Shown in pieces: positions 63,370 through 64,000 of a DNA stretch of 64,000 nucleotides. The stretch comes from Promethearchaeota archaeon (GTDB lineage: Archaea; Asgardarchaeota; Lokiarchaeia; Sigyniarchaeales; Promethearchaeaceae). A program made the position numbers and the translations under genes. Position 1 is the first letter of the stretch. The number at the start of each line of letters is the position of its first letter. The stretch is from assembly GCA_016933055.1 (NCBI GenBank), contig JAFGBS010000009.1:385590-449589 (forward strand). Direction: 5' to 3'. The notes under the pieces were generated by a model. The model made no database searches, had not been told where the DNA came from, and saw only the letters and a list, made by a program, of their open reading frames with translations.

Positions 63370-64000
63370 CTAGATTTTTTGAGTATATTTTGCAATAAAG
63401 GCTGCGAGGTCCATAACTTTGATACTTTCTGGTTTTTCATTACCCTCATCATCAGTCTCATTCAAATAACAATTAAAGTGAGTGATACACTTTGGACAAG
63501 TAGTTATAAGATATTCTGCGTCCGTATCTATTGCTTCATTAATTCTATTTTCCCGTAATATTTTTGTATTCGAATTGCATGAACGAAATGTAGATACACC
63601 ACAGCAATTTGCGTCATCCCGAATTGCTTTCATTTCAATCAATTCAATTCCTGGAATGCTTTTTAGCACTTTACGGGGGGCATCGTATACTTTTCCCCCT
63701 AATCGTCCTAATCGGCATGGATCATGATATGTCACCCTTGCTTTTACGGGGAATCGAGGTCCTAATAGGTGTAACAGATCTTGTTCGATAAGAAATTCAG
63801 AGAAGTGTTTTACTTCAAAATCACAATTATCAACAAGTTTGGGATAATCAAACTTCCACATTCGATATCCCTCTGCGCACTCGACTATAATGGTTTTTAC
63901 TCCCGACTTCTTATATTGGTTCACGTTATATTGGGCTAATTTTTTGGCAGTTTCGATATCACCAACCCAATAATTATCGTGCCCACAACATTTAGTTTCA
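63370..64000 (-). CDS. HdrD/GlcF-like CCG-domain protein, C-terminal part
   Basis: Partial: the frame continues past the window end, where ETKCCGHDNYWVGD shows the first CCG motif. Further in are ECAEGYRMWK, YHDPCRLGRLGG and NCCGVSTFR, then CPKC. These are the cysteine-rich repeats of heterodisulfide reductase subunits B/D and glycolate oxidase GlcF. They bind the unusual 4Fe-4S clusters that reduce disulfides. An internal GTG at 63924 is not the real start. It is cotranscribed with the GltD-like and MvhD-like genes. Confidence 0.88.
   Translation of the reverse strand, partial: ETKCCGHDNYWVGDIETAKKLAQYNVNQYKKSGVKTIIVECAEGYRMWKFDYPKLVDNCDFEVKHFSEFLIEQDLLHLLGPRFPVKARVTYHDPCRLGRLGGKVYDAPRKVLKSIPGIELIEMKAIRDDANCCGVSTFRSCNSNTKILRENRINEAIDTDAEYLITTCPKCITHFNCYLNETDDEGNEKPESIKVMDLAAFIAKYTQKI

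Overview
The window is AT-rich and gene-dense and reads as a chromosome segment of an Asgard (Lokiarchaeia-like) archaeon. The support is a mixture. Archaeal core genes are present (NurA-HerA-Mre11, F420-0:glutamate ligase CofE, H4MPT-type methylene dehydrogenases, Hdr/MvhD-like redox proteins). Eukaryote-like families sit beside them (a JAMM/Rpn11-type metalloprotease, a TARG1-type macrodomain, MglA/Ras-like small GTPases, a possible longin-fold protein). Genes of bacterial type are also present (gyrase, NagB, CysRS, methylglyoxal synthase). TATA-like boxes about 30 nt before several start codons also fit an archaeon. The lineage assignment is inference. I see no rRNA, tRNA, CRISPR array or insertion sequence.

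Layout. 1-3283 (-): DNA end-resection operon NurA-HerA-Mre11, cut by the window edge. 3440-6551 (-): CofE, a membrane-anchored beta-helix surface protein, and a dihydropteroate-synthase-like protein (folate/methanopterin-type chemistry). 6820-12930 (+): gyrB-gyrA, with a full-length intein inserted directly after the catalytic tyrosine of GyrA. 13177-17390: MglA-like GTPase, NagB, CBS protein, ferredoxin, possible longin-fold protein, Lrp/AsnC regulator. 17531-20235: superoxide reductase, hydrolase-membrane fusion, Hsp20. 20735-24370: three MtdB-like methylene-H4MPT dehydrogenase paralogues, one with an extra N-terminal domain. 24437-30118: PAP2 phosphatase, HAD phosphatase, small unknowns, FKBP-like membrane protein, rubrerythrin, YbjN-like protein, a 47-residue rubredoxin, a thioredoxin-fold protein. 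30617-36790: acyl-CoA dehydrogenase with C-terminal rubredoxin, SlyD-like FKBP, flavodiiron protein, NADH:rubredoxin-type oxidoreductase, MFS transporter. 36833-43572 (-): second GTPase, methylglyoxal synthase, peptidase-VWA protein with its MoxR ATPase, ribose-1,5-bisphosphokinase-like kinase, JAMM protein. 43734-48432: zinc-ribbon protein, NadA, CysRS, class III aminotransferase. 48429-53819: orphan DNA methyltransferase, second Lrp/AsnC regulator, a glutamate dehydrogenase and a paralogue without its catalytic lysines. 53956-61098: small unknown, DUF1028, beta-mannosidase, ceramidase-like hydrolase, sulfatase, TARG1-like macrodomain (glycoconjugate breakdown). 61111-64000 (-): MvhD-like subunit, GltD-like FAD/Fe-S protein and the end of an HdrD-like CCG protein.

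How the genes work together. Three themes recur. One is anaerobic C1 and redox metabolism (CofE, DHPS-like, MtdB paralogues, Hdr/MvhD-like proteins, ferredoxin). The second is oxygen and peroxide defence, where NADH:rubredoxin oxidoreductase and rubredoxin could feed superoxide reductase, rubrerythrin and the flavodiiron protein. The third is information and protein quality control (gyrase, HerA-NurA-Mre11, MoxR-VWA, JAMM, FKBPs, Hsp20). The items most worth a second look are the gyrA intein, the MtdB triplet with an apparent NAD/NADP split, the catalytic/pseudo-catalytic GDH pair, the TARG1 gene translationally coupled to a sulfatase, and the peptidase-VWA/MoxR pair.
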